Translations under genes and position numbers: made by a program
From: Microtetraspora sp. NBRC 13810
GTDB lineage: Bacteria; Actinomycetota; Actinomycetes; Streptosporangiales; Streptosporangiaceae
Assembly (NCBI RefSeq): GCF_030268685.1
Contig: NZ_BSRQ01000008.1
Location: forward strand, 1-64,000
Reading direction: 5' to 3'
Length of the DNA: 64,000 nt
Notes under the pieces: model-generated
The model's input: only the letters and a program-made list of their open reading frames with translations
What the model was told of the DNA's origin: nothing
The model's database searches: none
Shown here: one piece after another, positions 28,337 to 37,850 of the stretch
How the letters are laid out: the number at the start of each line of letters is the position of its first letter
How positions within the stretch are numbered: position 1 is the stretch's first letter

Positions 28337-29500
28337 ATGTCTGTTGATCTTGGGATTCCCGCCGTGCGTTCCCGGCCGCTCGCCGAGCGCAGGAGGTCTC
28401 GTCAGATCATGGTCGGTTCCGTCCCGGTGGGCGGCGACGCTCCGGTGACGGTGCAGTCCATGACCACCACCGTCACGGCAGACATCAACGCCACGTTGCA
28501 GCAGATCGCGGAGCTGACGGCCTCCGGCTGCCAGATCGTCCGGGTGGCCGTGCCCTCCCAGGACGACGCCGACGCGCTGCCGGTGATCGCCCGCAAGTCG
28601 CAGATCCCGGTGATCGCGGACATCCACTTCCAGCCGAAGTACGTGTTCGCCGCCATCGAGGCCGGATGCGCGGCGGTCCGGGTCAACCCGGGCAACATCA
28701 AGAAGTTCGACGACAAGGTGGGCGAGATCGCGCGGGCCGCGGCCGACCACGGCGTCCCGATCCGGATCGGCGTCAACGCGGGCTCCCTCGACCCCCGCCT
28801 GCTGCAGAAGTACGGCAAGGCCACCCCGGAGGCGCTGGTCGAGTCGGCGCTGTGGGAGTGCTCGCTGTTCGAGGAGCACGACTTCCGGGACATCAAGATC
28901 TCCGTCAAGCACCACGACCCGGTCGTCATGATCCAGGCATACCGGCTGCTCGCCGAGAAGTGCGACTACCCGCTGCACCTCGGCGTCACCGAGGCCGGAC
29001 CGGCCTTCCAGGGCACGGTCAAGTCCGCGGTCGCCTTCGGCGCGCTGCTCGCCGAGGGCATCGGCGACACGATCAGGGTCTCGCTGTCCGCCCCGCCGGT
29101 CGAGGAGGTCAAGGTCGGCATCGGCATCCTGGAGTCGCTCAACCTGCGCGAGCGCGGCCTGGAGATCGTCTCCTGCCCGTCGTGCGGCCGGGCCCAGGTC
29201 GACGTCTACACGCTGGCCGAGCAGGTGCACGCGGGTCTCGACGGCCTCAAGGTGCCGCTGCGGGTGGCCGTCATGGGCTGCGTCGTCAACGGCCCGGGCG
29301 AGGCCCGCGAGGCCGACCTCGGCGTCGCCTCCGGCAACGGCAAGGGGCAGATCTTCGTCAAGGGCAAGGTCGTCAAGACCGTGCCGGAGTCCCAGATCGT
29401 GGAGACCCTCATCGAGGAGGCCATGCGCCTGGCCGAGGAGATGGGCGTCGAGATCGACTTCGACGACGACGCCTCCGGTCCCGAGGTCGTCGTGCGCTGA
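28337..29500 (+). CDS. ispG: (E)-4-hydroxy-3-methylbut-2-enyl-diphosphate synthase
   Basis: A 387-residue iron-sulfur enzyme of the MEP pathway that reduces MEcPP to HMBPP. It has the TIM-barrel part ([40 protein letters not shown]) and a C-terminal [4Fe-4S] domain with ligands Cys280 and Cys283 (CPSCGR) and Cys315 ([10 protein letters not shown]). The start is the ATG at 28337, with GGTGTTGTG before it. It follows dxr on the same strand and is likely co-expressed. Confidence 0.96.
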   Translation: MSVDLGIPAVRSRPLAERRRSRQIMVGSVPVGGDAPVTVQSMTTTVTADINATLQQIAELTASGCQIVRVAVPSQDDADALPVIARKSQIPVIADIHFQPKYVFAAIEAGCAAVRVNPGNIKKFDDKVGEIARAAADHGVPIRIGVNAGSLDPRLLQKYGKATPEALVESALWECSLFEEHDFRDIKISVKHHDPVVMIQAYRLLAEKCDYPLHLGVTEAGPAFQGTVKSAVAFGALLAEGIGDTIRVSLSAPPVEEVKVGIGILESLNLRERGLEIVSCPSCGRAQVDVYTLAEQVHAGLDGLKVPLRVAVMGCVVNGPGEAREADLGVASGNGKGQIFVKGKVVKTVPESQIVETLIEEAMRLAEEMGVEIDFDDDASGPEVVVR

Positions 29501-29632
29501 CCGTCCGCCAGACGGCTACAGATGGCAACGTGTTGATTACAGGTTGGCAATCAGTGGCCTTGATTCTTCGTGACGCGATCCTCGCTTGGTGGAACATCGC
29601 CTCTGTCCTATGAGCAGAGGGGGAGTCACCGA

Positions 29633-31228
29633 GTGAAGAGGGTCATCGGGATCGTCAGCGGGTTGTCGTTGCTGGCCGTCGGGGCAGACGGCGCGGCGGC
29701 GTACGCCGGGGAGGCCGCGCCGGGGGAGCGGCCGTCCTCGGCGCCGCGCGCCTCCGTCGTGTGGGGGCCGTGCGGTGAGGGCAAGAAGCCGGGGGAGGGT
29801 TCCGGCGGCGAAGCCCGCGGCGTCGAATGCGGCAACGTGCGGGTGCCCCTCGACTACCGCACGCCGGGCGGCCAGACGATCCAGCTCGCGCTGAAGCGGG
29901 TCAGGGGCACCGCCTCACGCGACCACAACCACCTGGGCGTGCTGCTCGTCAATCCCGGCGGCCCCGGCGCCTCCGGCCTCGACCTCGGCCCGCAGGTCGC
30001 CGCCGCCCTCCCGGCCGAGGTCGCCGCGCGGTACGACGTGATCGGCTTCGACCCGCGCGGCGTCGGGTCCAGCGAGCCCGCGCTGACCTGCGTGGACGCG
30101 AAGAAGTACTACGAGCCGCCGCGGCTGGACGCCGTCCCGGCGAACGCGGCGGAGGAGCGCGCGCTCGTCAACAGGGCCAGGGGTTACGCGCAGGCGTGCG
30201 CCAACCGGTGGTCCTGGATGCTCCCGCACATCAACACCGAGAACTCCGCGCGGGACCTCGACGTGATCCGCATGGCGCTGGGCGAGGAGAAGATCAGCTA
30301 CCTGGGCTACTCCTACGGCTCCTACCTCGGCGCCGTCTACGCCACGCTGTACCCGAGCCGGGTGCGCAGGCTCGTCCTGGACAGCGTGGTGGACCCGGCC
30401 GGCCGCTGGTACGAGTCGAACATCGCTCAGAACCACGCCTTCGAGCGCAGGCACGCCGACTTCCTCGCCTGGGTGGCCCGGCACGACGACGTCTACCGGC
30501 TCGGCGCCGACGCCCGCGCCGTCCGCTTCGCCTGGTACTCGATGCGCGACCGGGTGCGCAGGCGTCCCGCGGCCGGCGTCGTCGGCCCGAGCGAGCTGGA
30601 CGACACCTTCATGATCGCCGGATACACCGCCACCGTGTGGCCGCAGCTCGCCGAGGCGTTCTCCGGGTACGCGCGCAGAGGGGAGACCCGCGGCCTGGTC
30701 GCCGCCTTCCGCCAGCACGGCGAGAACGACGCGGAGGACGAGAACAACTACGCCGTCTACCTGAGCGTGCAGTGCCGCGACGCCCCCTGGCCGCGCGACT
30801 GGCGGCGCTGGCACGCCGACATGACCGCCTCGCACCGCAGCTCCCGCTTCCTCACCTGGCCGAACGCCTGGTACAACGCCCCGTGCGCCTTCTGGCCGGA
30901 GCGCGGCGGCACGCCGGTGCCGATCAAGTCGTCCCCCAAGCTGCCGCCCATCCTCATGCTCCAGTCCGAGCGCGACGCCGCCACGCCGTACGCGGGGGCG
31001 CTGCGCATGCGGCGGGTGCTGCCGAGCGCGCGGCTGGTCACCGAGCCCGGCGGCAACCACGGCGTCTCGCTCGGCGGGAACACCTGCGTGGACCGGCACC
31101 TCGTGCAGTACCTGCGTGACGGCAGCCTGCCCGGCGGGCGGGCCCGCACGTCGGGGACGCTGCCGGACCTGAAGTGCCCCGGGGTCCCGGCGCCGCGGCC
31201 GGCGGCGGCACAGGCGGGCGGTCGCTGA
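29633..31228 (+). CDS. Secreted alpha/beta hydrolase, tripeptidyl-aminopeptidase (TAP) type
   Basis: A 531-residue exported hydrolase. The signal region (VKRVIGIVSGLSLLAVGADGAAAYA) is followed by a VECGNVRVPLDYRTPGG motif typical of secreted peptidases of this family. The oxyanion region is VNPGGPGASG, and nucleophile Ser227 lies in GYSYGSYLG. The Asp and His lie in SERDAATPYA and GGNHGVSL within a TAP-like C-terminal domain. These enzymes release short peptides from protein N-termini; the specificity here is inferred. The GTG start at 29633 follows a GAGGGGGAG ribosome-binding site. Confidence 0.9.
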   Translation: MKRVIGIVSGLSLLAVGADGAAAYAGEAAPGERPSSAPRASVVWGPCGEGKKPGEGSGGEARGVECGNVRVPLDYRTPGGQTIQLALKRVRGTASRDHNHLGVLLVNPGGPGASGLDLGPQVAAALPAEVAARYDVIGFDPRGVGSSEPALTCVDAKKYYEPPRLDAVPANAAEERALVNRARGYAQACANRWSWMLPHINTENSARDLDVIRMALGEEKISYLGYSYGSYLGAVYATLYPSRVRRLVLDSVVDPAGRWYESNIAQNHAFERRHADFLAWVARHDDVYRLGADARAVRFAWYSMRDRVRRRPAAGVVGPSELDDTFMIAGYTATVWPQLAEAFSGYARRGETRGLVAAFRQHGENDAEDENNYAVYLSVQCRDAPWPRDWRRWHADMTASHRSSRFLTWPNAWYNAPCAFWPERGGTPVPIKSSPKLPPILMLQSERDAATPYAGALRMRRVLPSARLVTEPGGNHGVSLGGNTCVDRHLVQYLRDGSLPGGRARTSGTLPDLKCPGVPAPRPAAAQAGGR

Positions 31229-31325
31229 CGGCCGCTTTCCGGGGGAGTTTCCGCGTGCGGTGATGAAGCGGGGGTCTGCGTCGGTTCCTGCTAAATTCGG
31301 GGAGGTCGCGTACGCTTGGCGCGTG

Positions 31326-32168
31326 ATGCTGCGCACAACGGCGTCGCGCGTGCTGGACGACAACGACCGCGAAGAGGTGCTCGCCCTCCTCGACGCCGAT
31401 CCTGTCGCCAACGTCTTCGTCGCCTCCCGTGTCCGGTCCGTAGGGCTGCACCCCGCCAGGCTCGGCGGGCAGATGTGGGGGTTCGGATCACGCGGGGCGC
31501 TCACCTCTCTGTGTTATGCCGGGGCGAACCTGGTGCCCGTGAACGCGGGCACCGAGGCCGTGCACGCGTTCGCCGACAGGGCGCGCAGACAGGGCCGGCG
31601 TTGCTCGTCCATCGTCGGCCCCGCGGACGCCGTGACCGAGCTGTGGCGCCTCCTTGAGCCGCACTGGGGGCCGGCCCGCGCGATCCGCTGGGCGCAGCCG
31701 GTCATGACGATCTCCTCCCGGCCGCTGGTGACCCCCGATCCGCTGGTCCGGCGGGTCCGCAGCGAGGAGTTCGAGATCGTGCTCCCCGCGTGCGTGGCGA
31801 TGTTCACCGAGGAGGTCGGCGTCTCACCGGACACCGGCGACGGCGGCGCGCTCTACCGGACCCGGGTGGCCGAGCTGATCCGGATCGGCCGCTCGTACGC
31901 GCGGATCGACGGCCGGCAGGTGGTCTTCAAGGCCGAGATCGGCGCGGTCACCCCGCAGGCCTGCCAGATCCAGGGCGTCTGGGTGCACCCCGACCGCCGC
32001 GGCGAGGGCCACGCCACCGCGGGCATGGCCGCCGTCGTCGCCGCCGCCCTGGACTGCTTCGCCCCGGTCGTCAGCCTCTACGTCAACGACTTCAACGCCC
32101 CCGCCCGCGCGGTCTACACGAAGGTCGGCTTCGAACAGGTCGGCACGTTCACATCCGTCCTGTTCTGA
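31326..32168 (+). CDS. GNAT family N-acetyltransferase with DUF4081 N-terminus
   Basis: The 280-residue protein has an N-terminal DUF4081 part (about 1-140) and a C-terminal GNAT domain, with the acetyl-CoA site around QIQGVWVHPDRRGEGHATAGMAAVV and the final strand SLYVNDFNAPARAVYTKVGFEQVGTF. In actinobacteria this gene commonly lies after ispG. The acetyl acceptor is unknown. ATG 31326 is chosen; GTG 31323 directly before it is possible. The stop is 10 bases from that of the convergent DUF3037 gene. Confidence 0.88.
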   Translation: MLRTTASRVLDDNDREEVLALLDADPVANVFVASRVRSVGLHPARLGGQMWGFGSRGALTSLCYAGANLVPVNAGTEAVHAFADRARRQGRRCSSIVGPADAVTELWRLLEPHWGPARAIRWAQPVMTISSRPLVTPDPLVRRVRSEEFEIVLPACVAMFTEEVGVSPDTGDGGALYRTRVAELIRIGRSYARIDGRQVVFKAEIGAVTPQACQIQGVWVHPDRRGEGHATAGMAAVVAAALDCFAPVVSLYVNDFNAPARAVYTKVGFEQVGTFTSVLF

Positions 32169-32177
32169 CCGGCGGGC

Positions 32178-32561
32178 TCAGAGGCGGGCGGTCCTGACCA
32201 ACTGGGCGAACAGCCTGCCGAGCTCGGCCTCCGGGTCGGCGGTCAGGCCGGCGTGGACCGGACCGCTCTGCACGATGGTGCTGCGCGGCGCGGTCAGCCA
32301 GCGGAACCGCTCACCCGGCGACTCCTCCGCCAGCGGGCCGAGGCTCCCCTCGCACGCCTTCGTGTACGCCTCCAGCGACCGGCGCACCGCCTCGGTGTCC
32401 GCGTGCGGGTCGAGGGCGCGCAGCCGTACGGCGTCCAGCTCGACCTTCGCGCACAGGAAGTCGCGCGGCTGGCAGTAGACGATCACGCCCGCGTTGATCA
32501 GCTCGCCGCGCTCGATCCTCGGGATGACCCGGATCACCGCGTACTCGTAGACCGCCTTCAC
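32178..32561 (-). CDS. DUF3037 domain protein, partner of HipA-like kinase
   Basis: A 127-residue protein matching DUF3037 (YEYAVIRVIPRIERGELINAGVIVYCQPRDFLCAKVELD). The family has no established biochemical role. The GTG start overlaps the HipA-like kinase stop by 4 bases (GTGA), so the two are translated together. The pairing recurs in bacteria and suggests that the proteins act together, perhaps with DUF3037 as substrate or modulator of the kinase; this is inference. Confidence 0.85.
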   Translation of the reverse strand: MKAVYEYAVIRVIPRIERGELINAGVIVYCQPRDFLCAKVELDAVRLRALDPHADTEAVRRSLEAYTKACEGSLGPLAEESPGERFRWLTAPRSTIVQSGPVHAGLTADPEAELGRLFAQLVRTARL

Positions 32562-33358
32562 CGGGATTCCTTCCAGAACGGCACGCCGGGGCCGCCCGTA
32601 CGGCGCGGCGCGGTGGGATCGGGCAGCCACCCGCGCGGACCGTGCGCGCGGGCCAGCAGGTGTTCGACATACGCCTCGCGGACCGCGGCCGGCGAGCCGA
32701 AGCCGGACTCGCCGGCCAGCCACTCGTCGGGCACCTCGGCGGTCGCCTTCTCCAGCAGTTCCCGGGTGATCCGGCCGGACAGCTCGGCATCCGCCTCGGG
32801 CAGCTCGGTGGCGAACGGCGCGAGCACGTGGTCGCCGCCGTCGAAGGGCCGCTGCGGGTCGGCCGTGCGCCAGTTGTGGTGGAACCAGAGCGCCGCGCCG
32901 TGGTCGATGAGCCAGATGTCGCCGTGCCAGACGAGCAGGTTGGGGTTGCGCCAGCTCCGATCCACGTTGTGGATCAGCGCGTCGAACCAGAGCAGCCGGG
33001 AGGCCAGGCCGGGATCCGGGGTCATCGCCAGCGGCTCGAACCCCAGCGCCCCCGGCAGGAAGTCCACCGCCAGGTTGTGCCCCTCGCTGGCCTTGAGCAG
33101 GTCCTGGATCTCCTCGTCCGGTTCCCGGGCGCCGAGCTGGGGGTCGATGTCGATGATCTTCAGGTCGGGCGTGCGGAAGCCGAGCCCGCGGGCCAGCTCC
33201 GCGCAGATGATCTCCGCGACCAGCACCCGCACACCCTGCCCGGCCCCCCGGAACTTCACCGCATACGTACCGAGATCCTCGGCCTCGACGACCCCCGGCA
33301 GCGAACCGCCCTCCCGGAGCGGCACCACATACCGAGTCCCCGTGATCACATCCAACAC
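32558..33358 (-). CDS. HipA-like kinase family protein
   Basis: A 266-residue protein resembling the compact HipA-type kinase domain (HipA_2 group). It retains an ATP-site lysine, K35 in TYAVKFRG, a catalytic loop with H130-N131-x-D133 and N138/N140 (ALIHNVDRSWRNPN), and a metal aspartate D152 in WLIDHGAALW. These are the active-site features of HipA, which phosphorylates glutamyl-tRNA synthetase in E. coli. No HipB-like antitoxin is nearby; the coupled neighbour is DUF3037 instead. Whether it is a toxin, a regulator or a metabolic kinase cannot be told. Confidence 0.82.
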   Translation of the reverse strand: MLDVITGTRYVVPLREGGSLPGVVEAEDLGTYAVKFRGAGQGVRVLVAEIICAELARGLGFRTPDLKIIDIDPQLGAREPDEEIQDLLKASEGHNLAVDFLPGALGFEPLAMTPDPGLASRLLWFDALIHNVDRSWRNPNLLVWHGDIWLIDHGAALWFHHNWRTADPQRPFDGGDHVLAPFATELPEADAELSGRITRELLEKATAEVPDEWLAGESGFGSPAAVREAYVEHLLARAHGPRGWLPDPTAPRRTGGPGVPFWKESR

Positions 33359-33574
33359 CCCGAAAGGCTATCGGCTCCCGGCATGGGAGAGCGTCGGGAG
33401 AACGGCCGGTTCGCATGACCGGGCCGCCGCCGCGTGCCCGCTCCCGCGGGGCGTTACTTCCCCCGGTGGCCGAGATGGCTGTCCCGGGGAGCACATCACT
33501 GTCACGCGCATGGCTAGATACGGCCGCTGTCCGTTGACGCACGGGTTTCGCTCCCCTTGAGTGGAGTGGACGGA

Positions 33575-36277
33575 ATGAGTGGCGGCGAGGGGAGGCTGCT
33601 TGTGCCGCAGGCGCAGCCGCTCAAACTGGGGGATCCCGCACGGCTCGGTGAGTACGAGCTCGTGGGGCGCCTCGGCGCGGGCGGGCAGGGAGTGGTCTAT
33701 CTCGCGTTCCATCCGCGGGCGGGAGCGGACCACTATGCGGTCAAGCTGCTGCACCAGAGCGTGGGGGACGACGCCGCCGACTTCCTGCGGGAGGTGGAGC
33801 TCGCCAAACAGGTCGCGAGGTTCTGCACCGCCCAGGTGATCGGCGCAGGGGTGGCCGAGGGGCAGCCCTACATCGTCAGCGAGTACGTCGACGGGCCGTC
33901 GCTGCACCAGGAGGTCGCGCTGGCCGGCCCGCGTTCCGGCGGCGCGCTGGAACGGCTGGCGATCAGCACCGCCACCGCGCTCGCCGCGATCCACCAGGCC
34001 GGGATCGTGCACCGCGACTTCAAGCCGCACAACGTGCTCCTCGGACCGGACGGCCCCCGGGTCATCGACTTCGGGCTGGCCCGCGCGCTCGACGCCGCCG
34101 CCACGCTCAGCGGGCGCGGCGCCGGCACCCCCGCCTACATGGCCCCGGAACAGGTCAGCGCCTCGGAGATCACCCCGGCCGCCGACGTCTTCGCCTGGGG
34201 CGCCACGATGTGCTTCGCCGCCAGCGGCCACGCGCCGTTCGGCCAGGACTCGATCCCCGCCGTCCTGCACCGCATCCTCACCGCCCGCCCCGACACCGCC
34301 CGGATCGGCGGACGCCTGCGCGACCTCGTGGAATCCTGCCTCGCCAAAGCCCCCTCCGCCCGCCCCACCAGCCGAGACCTCCTCCTCCACCTCCTCAGCG
34401 CCTCCCCACCGGGCACCCCCCTCCCGCTTCCCCCGGACGCCGCGCCTCCGAGAGATGTCGCCCCTCCCGCGGACACCATCCCTTCTGCGGGTGCCGTCCC
34501 TCCTGTGGGCTTTGTATCTCCTGTGGGTGTTGTTCCTTCTGCGGATGCTGTTCCTTCTGTGGGCGTTGTTCCTTCTGCGGGTGCCGTCCCTCCTGTGGGC
34601 GTTGTGCCGCCCGCTGTGGCGAGCCTTCTCGTTCCGCCGCCCTCCTGGTCCAGGCCGGAGCCCTCCTCGCCCCCGGTCTCCTCCTCCGCCTCCTTTTCCC
34701 CGGTCTCCTCACCCGCGGCCTCGTCCTGGCCCGGACACTCCACCCCGCCGGTGGCTCCGGTGTCCTCGTCGAGGCCGGAAGGCTCCTTCCCGCCGCCGGG
34801 ATCGGCTGCCGCGTCCGGGCCGGAAGGGTCCTCGCCGCCGGTCTCCTCTTCTCCGGTCTCCGCGTCCTGGCCTGGGCACTCCGTCCCGCCGGTGGCTCCG
34901 CTCAACGCCTCCGGGCCGGAGCGCTCCTTCCCGCCGTACCCGGTGCCTGAGCCGTACCCGGCTTCCGAGCCGTACCCGGTGCCGGAGCCCTCGGCCTGGC
35001 GGTCCGGCTCCGCGACTTCGGGTGAGGGACCGGTATGGACGGGCGCCGATGAGCCTGCCGGTCATCCGGGGTGGTCGCAGGGGGGCGTGTCCTCCCGCGA
35101 GCAGTCGGGCCCTTCCGAGTGGTCGTCAGGCTCTTCCGCGTTGTCGTCGGGCGGCGGGACGCAGGGGGCGTCCGAAGGTTCGTGGCCCTCCGAGGGGCCG
35201 TGGTCCTCCGGGGAGCGGACGGGGCGGTCGAGGGGCGTCGCGGAGGAGGAGGCGGGGCGGACGCATCCCGGCCGGGCCGCGACCAGGGCAGGCGTGGCGG
35301 TCTCCGGGTCGCTGTTGGTCAGCGCGGCCGTCCTGGTGGCCGTACTCGTGCCTGCGCTCACCTCGGCGGACCGGCGGGAGGTGGACGAGCAGGCCGTACG
35401 GCAGCCGCCCGCGACGAGCGCGCCCCTCGAACCCGACCTCACCCCCTCCCAGGCGGACGAGACCCGGGTCCCGGAGGAGGAACCGCAGCCCATAGCCCAG
35501 CAGCCCGCCCCGCCCCGGTCAGCCGCGGTCGTGACCGTACAGGTGCCCGAGCTGATCGGGATGGACCGTGCCACGGCCGAACGCGCCATCAAGCGCGCCG
35601 GGCTGGTCCTGGGCGACGCCGACGCGGTCGACTCGCCCGAGAAGATCGGCCGCGTGCTCGCCGCCCTCCCGGCCCCGGGCGACCGGGTGACGAAGGGTTC
35701 CAAGGTGAGCCTTGAGGTGTCGGCCGGCCTGAAGGTGCCCGAGGTGGCCGGACTGCGGCGCTCGGCGGCCGAATCGGCGCTGACCGGCGCAGGTCTGAGC
35801 GTCGGCCAACTGAGCAGGGTATGCGCCACGGACGCCGAAACCGGTCAGGTGGTCGCCAGCGACCCCGCCGCCGGGCAGCGGGTGCCGGGCGGCGCCCCGG
35901 TCTCCCTGACCGTCGCCCAGCGCGGCACGCCGGTGCCGCCGGTGGTCGGCGCCGGCCAGGCGGAGGCTCGGCGAAGCCTGCGCGCCGCCGGGCTCGCCGT
36001 ACGCGTCCAGGCGCGGATCGTCGACACCGCCGACCGGTTCGGCTCCGTGATCGGCCAGGACCCCGCCCCCGGCGCCTGCGGCACCCGCGGCACCACCGTC
36101 ACGATCACCGTGGCCGTCGAAGGCACCACCCTCCCCATCCCCGGCAGGGAACCCAGCCCCGGCCAGAACGGCGACGACGTCAGCGAGGAACCCCCCGAAA
36201 CACTCCCGGAGGCCACCACCGGCACCACGACCGGCGCCACCGCGGGCGCGACCACCGGCGCACCGGCCACCCCGTGA
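33575..36277 (+). CDS. Membrane Ser/Thr protein kinase with PASTA repeats
   Basis: A 900-residue receptor kinase. The kinase domain (about 25-285) has the glycine loop GAGGQG, ATP lysine K57, catalytic D148 in HRDFKPHN, the DFG aspartate D165 and MAPEQ, so it should be active. Residues about 290-560 are a Pro/Ser/Val-rich low-complexity juxtamembrane region, including a VVPSAGAV-type tandem repeat. A single transmembrane helix lies at about 572-595. The extracellular part has three PASTA-like repeats (about 650-850: VQVPELIGMDRATAERAI; GLKVPEVAGLRRSAAESAL; PVPPVVGAGQAEARRSL), which bind peptidoglycan fragments in relatives, and a Thr/Gly/Ala tail. It probably senses wall status during growth or sporulation. 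Confidence 0.92.
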   Translation: MSGGEGRLLVPQAQPLKLGDPARLGEYELVGRLGAGGQGVVYLAFHPRAGADHYAVKLLHQSVGDDAADFLREVELAKQVARFCTAQVIGAGVAEGQPYIVSEYVDGPSLHQEVALAGPRSGGALERLAISTATALAAIHQAGIVHRDFKPHNVLLGPDGPRVIDFGLARALDAAATLSGRGAGTPAYMAPEQVSASEITPAADVFAWGATMCFAASGHAPFGQDSIPAVLHRILTARPDTARIGGRLRDLVESCLAKAPSARPTSRDLLLHLLSASPPGTPLPLPPDAAPPRDVAPPADTIPSAGAVPPVGFVSPVGVVPSADAVPSVGVVPSAGAVPPVGVVPPAVASLLVPPPSWSRPEPSSPPVSSSASFSPVSSPAASSWPGHSTPPVAPVSSSRPEGSFPPPGSAAASGPEGSSPPVSSSPVSASWPGHSVPPVAPLNASGPERSFPPYPVPEPYPASEPYPVPEPSAWRSGSATSGEGPVWTGADEPAGHPGWSQGGVSSREQSGPSEWSSGSSALSSGGGTQGASEGSWPSEGPWSSGERTGRSRGVAEEEAGRTHPGRAATRAGVAVSGSLLVSAAVLVAVLVPALTSADRREVDEQAVRQPPATSAPLEPDLTPSQADETRVPEEEPQPIAQQPAPPRSAAVVTVQVPELIGMDRATAERAIKRAGLVLGDADAVDSPEKIGRVLAALPAPGDRVTKGSKVSLEVSAGLKVPEVAGLRRSAAESALTGAGLSVGQLSRVCATDAETGQVVASDPAAGQRVPGGAPVSLTVAQRGTPVPPVVGAGQAEARRSLRAAGLAVRVQARIVDTADRFGSVIGQDPAPGACGTRGTTVTITVAVEGTTLPIPGREPSPGQNGDDVSEEPPETLPEATTGTTTGATAGATTGAPATP

Positions 36278-36681
36278 ACACCAGTGGGTTCGCGGGGCGT
36301 CTCGGTACGGGGTGTGGGTTCGCGGGGCGTTTCGGCAGTGGGCGTGGGGTGCCGGGTGCTTGAGCGTCGGGGGGCGGTGTCGCTGGGTAGGAGCGTGCCG
36401 GGCGACGGGGGGTGACGGCTCTCGGGAACGGCGGGTTGCGCGTCCGTCGGCGGACGGCTGTCGGCTGAGGCGAGACGGTCCGTGCCGGGGGCGGCGGGGG
36501 CGGACGCTCACCGCGGAGCCACGGTCGTGTCCGGGGCCGTGGCCAGGGGACAAGCATGCGCTAGTTTGTGCTGACGGATCCCGGCGCGGGCCGGTCCTCC
36601 CTCCGCCTGCCGTACCCGGAACGCGGGCCCCGACTCCCACGTTGAACGGCCGGGTGATGCCATGAACGCCAAGGGGTGCAC
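36278..36681 (+). repeat. Intergenic region with a direct repeat
   Basis: This 404-base gap holds two copies of GTGGGTTCGCGGGGCGTNTCGG at 36284-36305 and 36314-36335 (30-bp period), just after the kinase stop. The rest is G/C-rich with no gene or clear terminator. The promoter of the acyl-CoA dehydrogenase should lie near its end. Confidence 0.55.
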
Positions 36682-37788
36682 GTGAACTCCGCCTTCACCG
36701 ACGACCAGCTCGCGCTCGCCGCCGCCGTGCGCGACATCCTCCGTGTCCACTGCCCGCCGCGCGCCGCGCGCACCGGGCGGGACCGCCGCCCCGGCTGGGC
36801 GCAGCTCGCCGGGGCAGGCTTCTTCGGCCTGCTCGTCCCGGTCGAGTACGGGGGCCGGGGGATGGGGCTCGCGGGTGCCGTCCTCGCGCTGGAGGAGACC
36901 GGGTGGGCGGCCATGCCGGGGCCGGTCGCCGAGACGATGGCCGCCGCGCCCGCGCTGCTCGCCGGTGAGCCCGGCCTGCTCGTCGGGCTGGCGGCCGGTA
37001 CGACGTGCGTGAGCCTGCGGCTGGGCGGCCAGGTCTACGTCCCCGACGCCGACCTGGCCGACGTGCTCGTACTCGACGCGGGCACCCGTCCTTACGTGCT
37101 GGACGCGGCCGACGTGCGGCTCGTCCACCAGGCCGGGATGGATCCGGTGCGCCGGCTGTTCACCGCCGCCTTCGAGCCCGCCGCCGCCCGGCCGGTCGGC
37201 CCCGGCGCCGACCCGGTCACGGCTCTGCGCAGGGTCACGGTCGCCACCGCCGCCCAACTCGTCGGCACCGCCCGCCGCCTGCTCGACCTCACCGCCGCCC
37301 ACGCGGGCAGACCGGCATGGGCGGACACCTCCGTCGCCTACCCGGCCCCCTTACGACCGGATCACGCTACGTGGAAGGGCGTCATGCATCAGCTCGGCGA
37401 CGTGGCCGTGGCCGTGGAGTTCGCCACGCCGCTGGTGCACCGGGCGGCGCTGGCGGTGGACGAGGGGCTGCCCGGCGCCGACCGCGAGGTGAGCGCCGCC
37501 AAGGCCGCGGCGGGCGAGGCCGCCGGGCGCGCGGCCCGTACGGCGTTGCGGGTGCACGGGGCCATCGGGTACGCCGCGGATCCCGACCTGCGGCTGTGGC
37601 TCGCCCGCGTGTGGTCGTTGTCCGCCGCCTACGGGGACACGGCCCTGCACCGCGCCCGCCTCAGGGACACCCTCCTCGCCTCCGGCCCGCGCACCCGGCC
37701 ACCCGCCCCTCTCCCCGCCGCCCGCACCGCGCCCGACCTCGTCTCCGGCCGCCAGGATCTGCCCACCGGCCGCGAACCCGCCGTCTGA
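36682..37788 (+). CDS. Acyl-CoA dehydrogenase family protein
   Basis: A 368-residue flavoprotein-like enzyme with an N-terminal helical domain (FTDDQLALAAAVRDILRVHC; FFGLLVPVEYGGRGMGL) and a C-terminal helical bundle ending near LRVHGAIGYAADPDLRLWLARVWSL, the usual FAD/adenine contact region. The middle beta domain is short and divergent. It resembles the partner subunits of two-component acyl-CoA dehydrogenases in actinobacteria, but no second subunit is adjacent. The substrate is unknown. GTG 36682 has AAGGGG at good distance; GTG 36676 is in frame. Confidence 0.82.
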   Translation: MNSAFTDDQLALAAAVRDILRVHCPPRAARTGRDRRPGWAQLAGAGFFGLLVPVEYGGRGMGLAGAVLALEETGWAAMPGPVAETMAAAPALLAGEPGLLVGLAAGTTCVSLRLGGQVYVPDADLADVLVLDAGTRPYVLDAADVRLVHQAGMDPVRRLFTAAFEPAAARPVGPGADPVTALRRVTVATAAQLVGTARRLLDLTAAHAGRPAWADTSVAYPAPLRPDHATWKGVMHQLGDVAVAVEFATPLVHRAALAVDEGLPGADREVSAAKAAAGEAAGRAARTALRVHGAIGYAADPDLRLWLARVWSLSAAYGDTALHRARLRDTLLASGPRTRPPAPLPAARTAPDLVSGRQDLPTGREPAV

Positions 37789-37850
37789 GCGGTCGCCTGC
37801 GCCGGTGTGAAAGGGGCCGGGTGCTGCGTGGGCATCGCCGGTTTGCCCGT

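Noticed and set aside
29538-29556. Similarity of this stretch to the ArsR operator centre (AGGTTGNCAATCANTGGC)
   Set aside because: It lacks the flanking dyad arms; the match of 16 of 18 bases is probably chance.
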